From IMG/VR virus record IMGVR_UViG_3300034101_004850, positions 1 to 52,408 of that record: a DNA stretch of 52,408 bases. The stretch is one strand, 5' to 3'. The position numbers and the translations under genes were made by a program. Below, piece after piece: positions 31,901-39,390 of the stretch (position 1 is its first letter; each line of letters begins with the position of its first letter). The notes beneath the pieces were generated by a model. It was given only the letters and a program-made list of their open reading frames with translations, was not told the DNA's origin and searched no databases. Origin of the DNA: a virus.

Positions 31901-32221
31901 AGATGCCACTAAAGTTGAAGTAGTAAATGAAATTGATGTTGATTTTTCAAAACGATATGTTAGAGTTAGTCCAGAAACAGGAGTCCATGAATAATTTCTT
32001 CCAGTTAATGTTGCAGTTTGTCCATCAGTTATTATAGATGCACTTGATTCTATTTCAACTTTAGTTCTAATTACTGGAGAATTATTTTTTAGGAATACGC
32101 TATTCCATACCCCGTTTGCTTTTCTATAAACATTTTCTATAGAAGTCCATACTCCATTAGATTTTCTATAAATATTTCTAATGGTTGTCCAAGAGCCTCC
32201 TGATTTTCTATATATAGGCAT
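28925..32221 (-). CDS. Tail fibre / adhesin with sugar-binding-like and InlB-like repeats
   Basis: The 1098-aa protein begins with three short repeats of the form YRKSxGxW plus a Thr/Ser-Ile pair (residues 3-45). FN3-like strands follow. At about 270-400 are three repeats of the CBM5/12 chitin-binding-like type (AWSASTAYSIGSLVSFLGNAYY, AYNVGDNAWDGFTRYRC, SSNYPTGSIVSHNGTRWRA). At about 580-975 an alternating A-B-A-B-A series of InlB-type repeats has NANGGTG cores and AGWNTAANG loops. The two B repeats come from a perfect DNA repeat. It is probably the host-binding fibre. No chaperone or peptidase domain is seen. Confidence 0.75.
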   Translation of the reverse strand: MPIYRKSGGSWTTIRNIYRKSNGVWTSIENVYRKANGVWNSVFLKNNSPVIRTKVEIESSASIITDGQTATLTGRNYSWTPVSGLTLTYRFEKSTSISFTTSTLVASGTIANPASGSSNTITRSISPSDFSQTDMYFRFRVTAVNSSGTTVSLSDVVSVSYYGTPVPEPGSPSITGSTTVGNTAFGNIGVWTNSPTQYDYRLFFNSGLSSYPLTFSQSRSVSTKSLSGFSASLSTSTNHGYKVNDQLIISGMDSLFNGTHTITSRTNSTVSFTLPTPTAWSASTAYSIGSLVSFLGNAYYASISMPAPTLFSASSAYNVGDNAWDGFTRYRCIQSMSAVSAWSSSSNYPTGSIVSHNGTRWRAEQNSGMGYVIPGTSTPVGAQTPSSTNTTYWSEINVRLSSTSYWANANPNNSSYWTIQSFSGTSASGTTTAPNYYEGSVSSSTSISLVTPTTDYKTSIDLRGAVLGFGVKAYNPATSNPSEYISTKFIYGYPVITVGTITAGDTTASIPYTHSYMTEYVIDIKYAGTSISTYPKTVTSPSTPISVSGLAAPREYSYFITPKNGEGTSGVIKTGTFNTILQQWTITWNANGGTGGGTTVENKGSSHTAPSPGTRDGFDFVYYRYPESGGPNSEFVDSGGTYTPTGNMTWGAVWTAKTYAVTFNANGGTGAPASQTKIHGTNLTLSSTAPTRATVGSTQYTFAGWNTAANGTGTSYAAGATYTLNAALSLFAQWTVTNLTWTITWNANGGTGGGSTTQNRGVSHTAPPPGTRDGFNFSNWRNPATGFDILYTVNDGGTFNPTSDLTFGAVWSAITYPVTYNANGGTGAPASQTKIHGTNLTLSSTAPTRATVGSTQYTFAGWNTAANGTGTSYAAGATYTLNAALSLFAQWTETTLTWTVTWNANGGTGGGDTTRARGLAHTAPLVTRTGFNFSSWRHPASGDLLYSVGSQGTFTPTSSLSFFAQWSAIQPTPTVSTISASTTGRSGSSPNFVFANPKATFSFTFTNTTSCTIYLDRSADGVTWTDGVANNLAVSNNAISLSTSLPSGTTSASGNFYYRARVNAWSGANQSGNSTGIKTSSSVRNTTTPVSNASLTFA
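29545..29737. repeat. 193-bp perfect direct repeat, copy 1
   Basis: This copy is identical, base for base as far as I can compare, to 30016-30208, at a spacing of 471 bp. It codes for most of one InlB-like B repeat of the fibre. Flanking bases differ at once on both sides. Confidence 0.9.
30016..30208. repeat. 193-bp perfect direct repeat, copy 2
   Basis: Second copy of the repeat at 29545-29737. Perfect identity at synonymous sites means a recent duplication or ongoing gene conversion. The A repeats between them are diverged, so only this section has been kept the same. Confidence 0.9.
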
Positions 32222-32224
32222 ATG

Positions 32225-34327
32225 CTAATTCGCATTCGTACTAAATACTAAATCTCCGTCTACCCCATAAGTAGCAGAAGCCATGGTTGCTGAAGAAGAA
32301 TTATTGTAGAAATTACGTGGGCCTAGATACTGTAGCCCTTGATCCGTGACAACTAGTGGTCTGTTTGCAATATCTCCTCCCATGAAATGTGCAGTGTTTT
32401 CACCACTTTGATAATTAACCCATCTAAGTAGTGGCGCACCAGTTCCTGGAATGTGAATGTTTGCGTATCCGCCACCTGGCACATAAGAAATAGAAAGTCC
32501 AGAAGACAGTCCAGTGTGTGAAACTGATATTCCAGCTGGAGATAAGGTTACTTTAGAGTCTGTACTTGAAACTCCCAATACAGCTGCATCTGCCCAGTCC
32601 ATAAATCCAGTTGTTTGATCTGAAGAAAGAGATAGCTTTCCAGCACTTAAGGTTGTAGTCACATTAGCAGTTCCACCAATAGTTGAGACTGTTCCATTAG
32701 TAGTAAATGAACCCTTAATATCAATTGCAGAACCAGTCCACTTAAAATGATTATTACTATTTCCTATATGAATAACAGGAGAGCTATTTACATCAGTTCC
32801 ATCGTATCCAAGAAACCAACCAGCTGTTTGAGATGCATATGAGGGTTTGCCAGAATATATTGAGCCTACTATTCCTGAGTTTGGACTTGGAATTTGAATA
32901 GCCCTATTAATATTTCCCTCTTCATTAAAAGCATCAGCTTTTGCCAAAGCTTTTGTTATATCCAAATCTTTTGCAACTACCCATCCTTGTACTGGGTCAA
33001 CTGTTATTGAATTAGCTCCAACCTTTGTTGCAATATAAATTGTATTTCTTCCGATAGTTGTGTCTGCAGTGTTAATCCATAAATCACCTATTGTTACAGA
33101 TGTTGGCACAGTTGCTTGCCTAAATAATTTTGTTTTAGAATCAGAAGTTGCTTTAATAGAATCAATTTCTGATGGGGTGTATCCTCCAAAGGTTATGGTA
33201 CCACTTGTTGTGCTTGCCCTAAATATAGGATTGTTTCCAGGACCATATACTGTAAAACCATCTAGTATCGATCTTCCAGTTGTTCCATCTGCAAAAGTGC
33301 TACCGCCATTTAACTCTATTCTTGATCCACCTGTATCGGATCCTGCTCTTAGCCATGAAGTAAACTTTCCATTTCCAGCAACTAAGTTTTCAATTGATAT
33401 AATTCCATTTTCTAAATCAATTAAGTTTGCTTTAGTTGGAGATAATGGCGTTGCGCTAATGCGTGTATATGTTGCAGCGTTATTAACTTTGTAAGGCTCA
33501 TTATTTTTATTATAGGCTATGTAATAAAAATAAACATTGGCTGCATAAACTTGTTCTGATGTAGATAATCCTAGTGCCTGCTTAAGATTATCAATTCCGA
33601 CATTCTGTCTATTTAAAGACTGAGTTACTGTAAGATTTGCTACAAGTGACGTACTTGTAAATGCTGTGGTTGTGCTTGCTCCTAATCCAGAATTTGTTGT
33701 TGCATAAACTTCAATTGTTTTAAATCCAGAAAAAGGATCATCTGCTTGATATGCACCATTCCAGTTTACAGAAATTCCAAATGCTGTGGTTGAAACCGTT
33801 AATCCAATTGGAAGCGTTGGAGGCTCAATAACTTCTGCTGGGTTAGCTGTATTTGCCGACCACTCATCACTAAAATCTGACACCGTTCCACGATTGCTTA
33901 CTGCTCTTAGCTTTACATAGTACGTTCCTTCTTGTGCAATAATTGTTTGTTTTCCAGCTTCTTTAAAGCTTCCAGCAATAACATAAGTGTTTCCAAAGTC
34001 TCCACCTTTTACATATATGTCTACTCTATCAAAATTTTTTGGATAAGCACTTCCCAAATAATCCAACCCAGACCAGTTAACAATAAGTGCATTAAGTGAT
34101 GTTGTTAAATCTGATTGCAAAAATCTTGGCTTATTTAGTGGCTGCTCGCTTGTTGTTACAAATGTGTAGGGGTCTGAATAAGGACTAGTTCCTAAAGTTT
34201 TATCTGAATATACCCAGGCAACCTGTACATCATATTCTGTGCCAAGATCTAAATTTGGAATAATTACGTCAAAGTAATCTCCATCTTTATCCTGAGTGAT
34301 TCCTAAATCTTCATATTTACCAGCCAT
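32225..34327 (-). CDS. Minor tail protein with fibronectin type III domains
   Basis: The 700-aa protein starts with an FN3-like domain (DLGTEYDVQVAWVYSD), followed by at least two more between about 68 and 290 (NALIVNWSGLD, GISVNWNGAY). Next is LIDLENGIISIENLVAGNGKFTSWLRAG, the kind of linker seen in J-like central tail proteins. The C-terminal half is Gly/Ser-rich beta structure with no enzyme motif. It probably forms part of the tail tip. It starts after TTTGGAAG and lies 3 nt from the fibre gene, which has no good ribosome site of its own. Confidence 0.7.
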   Translation of the reverse strand: MAGKYEDLGITQDKDGDYFDVIIPNLDLGTEYDVQVAWVYSDKTLGTSPYSDPYTFVTTSEQPLNKPRFLQSDLTTSLNALIVNWSGLDYLGSAYPKNFDRVDIYVKGGDFGNTYVIAGSFKEAGKQTIIAQEGTYYVKLRAVSNRGTVSDFSDEWSANTANPAEVIEPPTLPIGLTVSTTAFGISVNWNGAYQADDPFSGFKTIEVYATTNSGLGASTTTAFTSTSLVANLTVTQSLNRQNVGIDNLKQALGLSTSEQVYAANVYFYYIAYNKNNEPYKVNNAATYTRISATPLSPTKANLIDLENGIISIENLVAGNGKFTSWLRAGSDTGGSRIELNGGSTFADGTTGRSILDGFTVYGPGNNPIFRASTTSGTITFGGYTPSEIDSIKATSDSKTKLFRQATVPTSVTIGDLWINTADTTIGRNTIYIATKVGANSITVDPVQGWVVAKDLDITKALAKADAFNEEGNINRAIQIPSPNSGIVGSIYSGKPSYASQTAGWFLGYDGTDVNSSPVIHIGNSNNHFKWTGSAIDIKGSFTTNGTVSTIGGTANVTTTLSAGKLSLSSDQTTGFMDWADAAVLGVSSTDSKVTLSPAGISVSHTGLSSGLSISYVPGGGYANIHIPGTGAPLLRWVNYQSGENTAHFMGGDIANRPLVVTDQGLQYLGPRNFYNNSSSATMASATYGVDGDLVFSTNAN

Positions 34328-34329
34328 GA

Positions 34330-35190
34330 CTAACTTCCAAACGACAGGTCTAGTTTAAACTCTATTGATGCTTCTCTTCCAATTACTTTAACCATTTCTG
34401 ATGTTAATAGAGATCTTGCAATTAATCCATACTCTGGGTCAAAGGTGTCTTCGTCATTAATTCTTAGCCCGTCCATTGAAACAGATGTTGCTGCACTTGT
34501 TGGTGTAATTGTTACTCCTACTTTATTAACACTTTGAGAGTTAAATGTTCCTACTGTTACACCCTCAGACATATATAAAGACTTAATGTTATTTCCTACA
34601 GAGTGACCAGTAAATGTAAATTCAATGTAGTCTGAATCAGAACTATACAACCTAACCTTTACAGAAGACAAGTTGGCGTCATTGGCTTTATATGCAAGAC
34701 ACAATGTGTCTAATGGGTTATATCCAGAAATGTCCATGTCTGTAAGTGGATAAGTGTATTCCTGTGGGCTTGTTCCATTTGATGTAAATGTCAATGAGCT
34801 ATCTAAAATTCTACTATCAACTTGATCTAATGCTGGCTCTGGGGTCCAAGAGTATGGCAATTCAAAGTTTGATATAAATTGGCTAGAGTACAAATTCCTA
34901 GAAGATGATATTCCAGAGTATATTCCAACCTCATTAATTTTTCCAGCTATATCTGTTGGAAGAGTGGCAGAGAATATTACAGTATATGTTACTGGAGAAG
35001 TTGTTGAATCAATGTCAATTCCACCCTGTCTAATTGGAACTCTATAAAATTCAAATCCTAGTCTTGAGTTTGTGTCAGATAGTGGATACTCAGTATTTGT
35101 TGCAATCCCTATAGCCATTTCTTTTGATTGCAATGAGGAGGTACCTGCAATAAAACTAGTAAGGAATCTTTTACCAAACTTTGTTATCAT
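34330..35190 (-). CDS. Minor tail protein, 286 aa
   Basis: The start MITKFGKRFLTSFIAGTSSL resembles a baseplate-attachment helix. The rest is rich in beta strands with many Ser and Thr, and a jelly-roll-like section around 140-250 (TLCLAYKANDANLSSVKVRLYSS). I do not recognise a named family. It lies between two tail-tip genes and overlaps the 105-aa gene by 4 nt. A structural role in the tail tip is likely. Confidence 0.55.
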   Translation of the reverse strand: MITKFGKRFLTSFIAGTSSLQSKEMAIGIATNTEYPLSDTNSRLGFEFYRVPIRQGGIDIDSTTSPVTYTVIFSATLPTDIAGKINEVGIYSGISSSRNLYSSQFISNFELPYSWTPEPALDQVDSRILDSSLTFTSNGTSPQEYTYPLTDMDISGYNPLDTLCLAYKANDANLSSVKVRLYSSDSDYIEFTFTGHSVGNNIKSLYMSEGVTVGTFNSQSVNKVGVTITPTSAATSVSMDGLRINDEDTFDPEYGLIARSLLTSEMVKVIGREASIEFKLDLSFGS

Positions 35191-35504
35191 CCTCTTCCTC
35201 CCTGTTGATCTGGCAATGTTAAAGCAAACGAGAATCCGTCAATCTTTTCTTTACTTGAATTATAAATTCTAAATTTAGCCTTTACTCTTTCTACATTAAA
35301 ATCATCTTTATATGTTTCAAAACCCTTTAACACAATGTCACTTCGCTGTGGTCTATCTGGATCTGTAGGCTCTCCTATGCCGCCGCCATCTTCATCATCT
35401 ATTCCCGCAATATCTTTTGACTGACCAGGCTTTCCTTTCCAAACATCGGCTAGGCGTTGATCATCATCAAATATGACTGCTATTTTTCCTGCTTGAATTC
35501 CCAT
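35187..35504 (-). CDS. Small tail-associated protein, 105 aa
   Basis: An acidic first half (VIFDDDQRLADVWKGKPG, DDEDGGGIGEPTDPDRPQR) is followed by a beta-rich second half (VERVKAKFRIYNSSKEKIDGFSFALTL). It has no Cys or membrane segment. It lies among tail-tip genes and overlaps the next one by 4 nt. A linker or chaperone role is possible; I cannot assign a family. Confidence 0.5.
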   Translation of the reverse strand: MGIQAGKIAVIFDDDQRLADVWKGKPGQSKDIAGIDDEDGGGIGEPTDPDRPQRSDIVLKGFETYKDDFNVERVKAKFRIYNSSKEKIDGFSFALTLPDQQGGRG

Positions 35505-35527
35505 TTATTTATTATACCATTACGTTA

Positions 35528-38500
35528 TTAGATAGCTCTACACGAAATTGAGGTACTTAATCCTTCCGCATAATTTAATGAACATCTTGTAACTACGTAT
35601 TTATCAGAAGATGTGCCCATTCCCAATACTGGATAGTTTATTGTTACAATGTCTCCAGCCGATATTATGGGATTGCCAAATACTGTCATATTAACTGACC
35701 TGCCCTTATTTAATATTGTGGACTTTATCCATTCCGCCAAAGACTTAGCATCCTCTTCTGACTGAATCCAAGATGAGTCAAATATAACAGACTCTTTGTT
35801 TGAAGAGTCTGTTGACTGATCCGTGTCATAATCTATAACTCCAGAACGCTGAATTGAGTTTCCAAGGACATAGAAGCTTGTGTTGTTGCTATCGTCTAAT
35901 GCAACCGTAGTTGACGTATTATTAAGAACGTATCCTTCTGCGCCAAAAGGTTGCAGCTTTTGGGCCAATAGGGTGACGTATTTATTTAAAGATGTTCTAA
36001 ATGTAATAGGAAGTGAAGGTCTATCATCATAAGAAATTTTTGTCTTTTTAATTTCTCTAGCAGTAGTTCCGAACTCAAAAATAGCACCCCCATCATCAGC
36101 GGGTGTTTCTCCAGCATTATAAATCACATCTCCATAAAGCATTGAAAGTGTGTCGTCTGAATAAACTCCATTGTATTGAAAAGTAGATTTAATGCTTTTA
36201 GAATCATATGCCTCTTGATCTATGCTTTTTGCATACAAGAATTCAAAATAAGTAACTCCCTGGCCGCAGTGCATTCCAACATTTTTTGTAAACGCTACTG
36301 GCGGAATCCATTCATTTGTAGAATCTGATCCGCTATCAATTGCTCGAATTTTAAAACCATTAATAAAAACTGTTATTATGTTCCTTGATGTGCCAGATGT
36401 AAGAGCTTCATTTCTAACCAAAACATCAACCACGTAAGGGTCTCCAGCATATATACCAGCTAGAGTTTCTGTAGAAACTTGTTGGCTATCCGCTAAAACA
36501 CTAAGTTTATTATTTTTAACTTTTACAATCATTATATCTTTTTGTAATCCAGCGTAGGCGGTTGTTCTAATTAATAAATAGTAGCCATTTTTTCCAGTTG
36601 AATCTAAACAAAATCCTAGACCTCCCACCTGTGCCTGCGTATTTAGCTGACTATCAAAAAACATTCTGGTTCCAAGGGAAAGGTAGTTTTTAGAAAGATT
36701 AATAGAGTTAAATGACTTAAGGACTATGTTAAAAGTCTTTTTATCAAAATCTGGATTTGATATCGTAAGGTAACCCTTCTTTATATATTCATCAGAGTTT
36801 CCAACCTTTCTAACTGACCCGACCCCGTTTGAGCTTGTTCCTTCAGCTGGAGTTGCTAAAGTAATTTTGTATTGATTAAATTTTGCTGGATCAGCATTTG
36901 GAACTTTATTGATATAAGAATCTGGAGCAGGCTGATGCGGAGAAGGGGGCTTTGAAGTTGATAAAGCACCCCTTGTTTTAATGTGATATTTATTGAGAGG
37001 CTGAAAATGCTTATATCCTGGTTTTGCTTTTACTGAATATTTCCATATATCAGATTGATTTTTAACAACAACCTCTTGAGGAAGTGAAGATCCAACAGGA
37101 GTATACTGATAAGAAATTCCATCATATTCAATTATTTCTCCATTAATTAAAACATAACCGTTAAACTGATCCATGATTCTATCTGTTCTTGCAGTATTTA
37201 CTGTGTTTGGGTTAAGTTCAAATGTAGTGCTGTTATCTAATATTGGTTTTGCTAGTGCTCCAGCTCCTAAAAATGATGTGTCAGATTTCCAAAGGGGTGA
37301 GGAAGATTGGCTGTTAGAGGCTGAAAATGCTGTTGCATATCTTACTCTAACCTGATTTGCAGAAAAAAGTTCTTTTGTTGAAAGAGAAATTATATTAGGT
37401 GCATAATCCGTTACACCTGCAGTCTTTATTTCTTCACTAGTAAATGTCCATTTAGGAGCAATTGTTTTATCGTAGATTACGTTTCTACTATAAAAATTTA
37501 AAATATTATTTTCATCCACAAAAGCATTCATCTGGATATCTCTGCATATTTCTTGTAGAACGTCCCAGACTGTTTTATCTCCATCAGACCACCAATATGC
37601 AAATGATGGGACAGATCCAACATCTACCTCACCGTCATCTTTTGTAACATTTATTTTATAGTTAGAGAATCCAACCGAATCTAATACTCTCTTAATAACA
37701 GATGTTGCTGGAGAATTCTGAACAAACAATTGTGGGCACATGGTGTCCTGCAGTATCTTTGCTGCATCTGTAGCATCTATAGATGCCTCTCCAAACTCAG
37801 ACAGCGTCCATGAGTTTATATAAAATATTCCTTGAGGAACTTTTTGTAAACCAGAGGAGTCTCCAATATTTATATAAGGCTTAACTAAAACATTTTTAAA
37901 TAAGTATATCTTGCTAGAGTCAATAGAAGTTGAAGTTCTATCATATTCAAAAATCATCTTGGTTGGTGATGGTGGTTTTAATATAGTTACATTTAAATAG
38001 TTTGCAGTTATTATACCAACTGGAACAATTGAACTTTCATCTGAAGTAGTTTCTTTGTTTATTAAAATAGAAACTATGTCTGAGCTAATTGGCAAAACCC
38101 ATCTTGGGCTAAGCTCGATTATTCCAAGGAACTTGCCAGTATTAGAGTTTACTGCAGATATAGATATCTTTTTTAATTTTTGAGTTGTAGTATATGTGGT
38201 AGGCTCTGTTGTTGACCATGTGGTTCCATTAAAATATATTATTGCTTCCCCGCTTGAATTGAGAGTAGAACCAGATGCAGTTATAACTGAATTATCTTCT
38301 TTAACTCCGCTTATAGTCCAAGATGTTGGTGTGTCATGACTTGTTTCAAATCGTGCAACAATTTTATTTGTAGGTACAGATTTAACTGTAGTCTTTGCTT
38401 CATTTGAAAAATATTCTAGGGATACATCAATGTTTGTATTTTTAGGAGCTAGCCAGTATTTGTACACCATGTCTGGGCCAGGGTAATAAAGTCTAGGCTT

Positions 38501-38803
38501 TGTTCCCATTTCTATTGCCTTTGGTCTTTCAAATGAGTCTGTTGGGGTATCTGTGAAACCAGATGTATGAACTAGATATTTAATTCCTGGAGATACTGGC
38601 CTAAATGGTTTATATATTGTATCTATTGGAAATAGTTTTTTAAAAGCATTTGAATAAGGATTTGCTATATTTGCTGGATTGGTTGTTGCGCTTATATACT
38701 CAACCATTGAATTTAAATTGTATTCTAATTCCGCTCCCGCCGAAGTTGAAATAGTTGACGCTTTTTTGAGCAAATTTTTTGTTGCCTCTGGAACAGATAT
38801 CAT
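35528..38803 (-). CDS. Large baseplate/tail-tip protein with LamG-like insert
   Basis: The 1091-aa protein lies after the distal-tail-like gene, the usual place of the tail-associated (Tal-like) protein. Residues about 320-450 (GLQKVPQGIFYINSWTLSE, DATDAAKILQD, TVWDVLQEICRDIQMNAF, FVDENNILNFYSR) match the Tal-like hub pattern of siphovirus baseplates. Residues about 670-850 are a concanavalin/LamG-like sandwich (LGFCLDSTGKNGYYLLIR, ITVFINGFKIRAID). No peptidase motif is visible. The last part (GRSVNMTVFGNPIISAGD) is a second hub segment. Confidence 0.65.
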   Translation of the reverse strand: MISVPEATKNLLKKASTISTSAGAELEYNLNSMVEYISATTNPANIANPYSNAFKKLFPIDTIYKPFRPVSPGIKYLVHTSGFTDTPTDSFERPKAIEMGTKPRLYYPGPDMVYKYWLAPKNTNIDVSLEYFSNEAKTTVKSVPTNKIVARFETSHDTPTSWTISGVKEDNSVITASGSTLNSSGEAIIYFNGTTWSTTEPTTYTTTQKLKKISISAVNSNTGKFLGIIELSPRWVLPISSDIVSILINKETTSDESSIVPVGIITANYLNVTILKPPSPTKMIFEYDRTSTSIDSSKIYLFKNVLVKPYINIGDSSGLQKVPQGIFYINSWTLSEFGEASIDATDAAKILQDTMCPQLFVQNSPATSVIKRVLDSVGFSNYKINVTKDDGEVDVGSVPSFAYWWSDGDKTVWDVLQEICRDIQMNAFVDENNILNFYSRNVIYDKTIAPKWTFTSEEIKTAGVTDYAPNIISLSTKELFSANQVRVRYATAFSASNSQSSSPLWKSDTSFLGAGALAKPILDNSTTFELNPNTVNTARTDRIMDQFNGYVLINGEIIEYDGISYQYTPVGSSLPQEVVVKNQSDIWKYSVKAKPGYKHFQPLNKYHIKTRGALSTSKPPSPHQPAPDSYINKVPNADPAKFNQYKITLATPAEGTSSNGVGSVRKVGNSDEYIKKGYLTISNPDFDKKTFNIVLKSFNSINLSKNYLSLGTRMFFDSQLNTQAQVGGLGFCLDSTGKNGYYLLIRTTAYAGLQKDIMIVKVKNNKLSVLADSQQVSTETLAGIYAGDPYVVDVLVRNEALTSGTSRNIITVFINGFKIRAIDSGSDSTNEWIPPVAFTKNVGMHCGQGVTYFEFLYAKSIDQEAYDSKSIKSTFQYNGVYSDDTLSMLYGDVIYNAGETPADDGGAIFEFGTTAREIKKTKISYDDRPSLPITFRTSLNKYVTLLAQKLQPFGAEGYVLNNTSTTVALDDSNNTSFYVLGNSIQRSGVIDYDTDQSTDSSNKESVIFDSSWIQSEEDAKSLAEWIKSTILNKGRSVNMTVFGNPIISAGDIVTINYPVLGMGTSSDKYVVTRCSLNYAEGLSTSISCRAI

Positions 38804-39390
38804 ACCTGCTCCATAGAAATGTCAACATTCCAAAATGGCTGTATACCTCTTTTTGCAAGAGTAAAGTCACAAGAAGTGATCATTACTGTATATGTGTAGT
38901 CATCCGAAAGTGCACCTGTGCCCTCAACTAAAGAAGGGGAGAAAACTGTTGGGTTTAATTTTATTCTAAATGAGCCTTGGCCAGCAGCACTTTCATAAAA
39001 AGCCTTTAAGTCTTCTGCTCCCCATGCTCCATCGACTGTTTCATTTCTAAACGAAGGAACCATTTCCCAAGATGCGGAAAGATTTAGCTTATCTGCTATA
39101 AAATACTTTCTTGTTGTTCCATTTGCCATTCTAGTTGATTGCTCAATTCTTTCTGTATTCAATGATATTGGGGTTCTATTATGCTCAGTAACTCTTCTAA
39201 AAGTTGTTGCGCTTGCTGCCAAATCATATGACAGTCCGTTTCTAGTTGCTACTGTAGTAGTATAGATATTACCTGGTGGTGTAACCGTAGCACCCTTATA
39301 ATTAAATGTATTGGTTGCAGTGTTAATTGCAAATGGGTCTAGTGCTTCTATGTATAATGCGGATCCCTTAGATAGGTTTTGGAAACTCAT
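38800..39390 (-). CDS. Distal-tail-like protein
   Basis: The 196-aa product follows the tape measure gene and precedes the large tail-tip gene, which is the place of the distal tail (Dit) protein. It is rich in strands and has TTVATRNGLSYDLAASATTF, KYFIADKLNLSASWEMVPS and TVMITSCDFTLAKRGIQPFW, the last resembling a strand that closes a beta ring. It would connect the tube to the baseplate. It has no enzyme motif. Overlaps of 4 nt join it to both neighbours. Confidence 0.6.
   Translation of the reverse strand: MSFQNLSKGSALYIEALDPFAINTATNTFNYKGATVTPPGNIYTTTVATRNGLSYDLAASATTFRRVTEHNRTPISLNTERIEQSTRMANGTTRKYFIADKLNLSASWEMVPSFRNETVDGAWGAEDLKAFYESAAGQGSFRIKLNPTVFSPSLVEGTGALSDDYTYTVMITSCDFTLAKRGIQPFWNVDISMEQV

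Noticed and set aside
28925-32221. Fibre repeats as a host surface protein gene, suggesting the contig is bacterial
   Set aside because: The gene is in line with tail genes, on the same strand and a few bases from its neighbours, and has no signal peptide or cell-wall anchor.
33060-33494. Plus-strand frame of 144 codons
   Set aside because: It lies fully inside the 700-aa minor tail gene on the other strand, has no ribosome site and encodes no recognisable domain.
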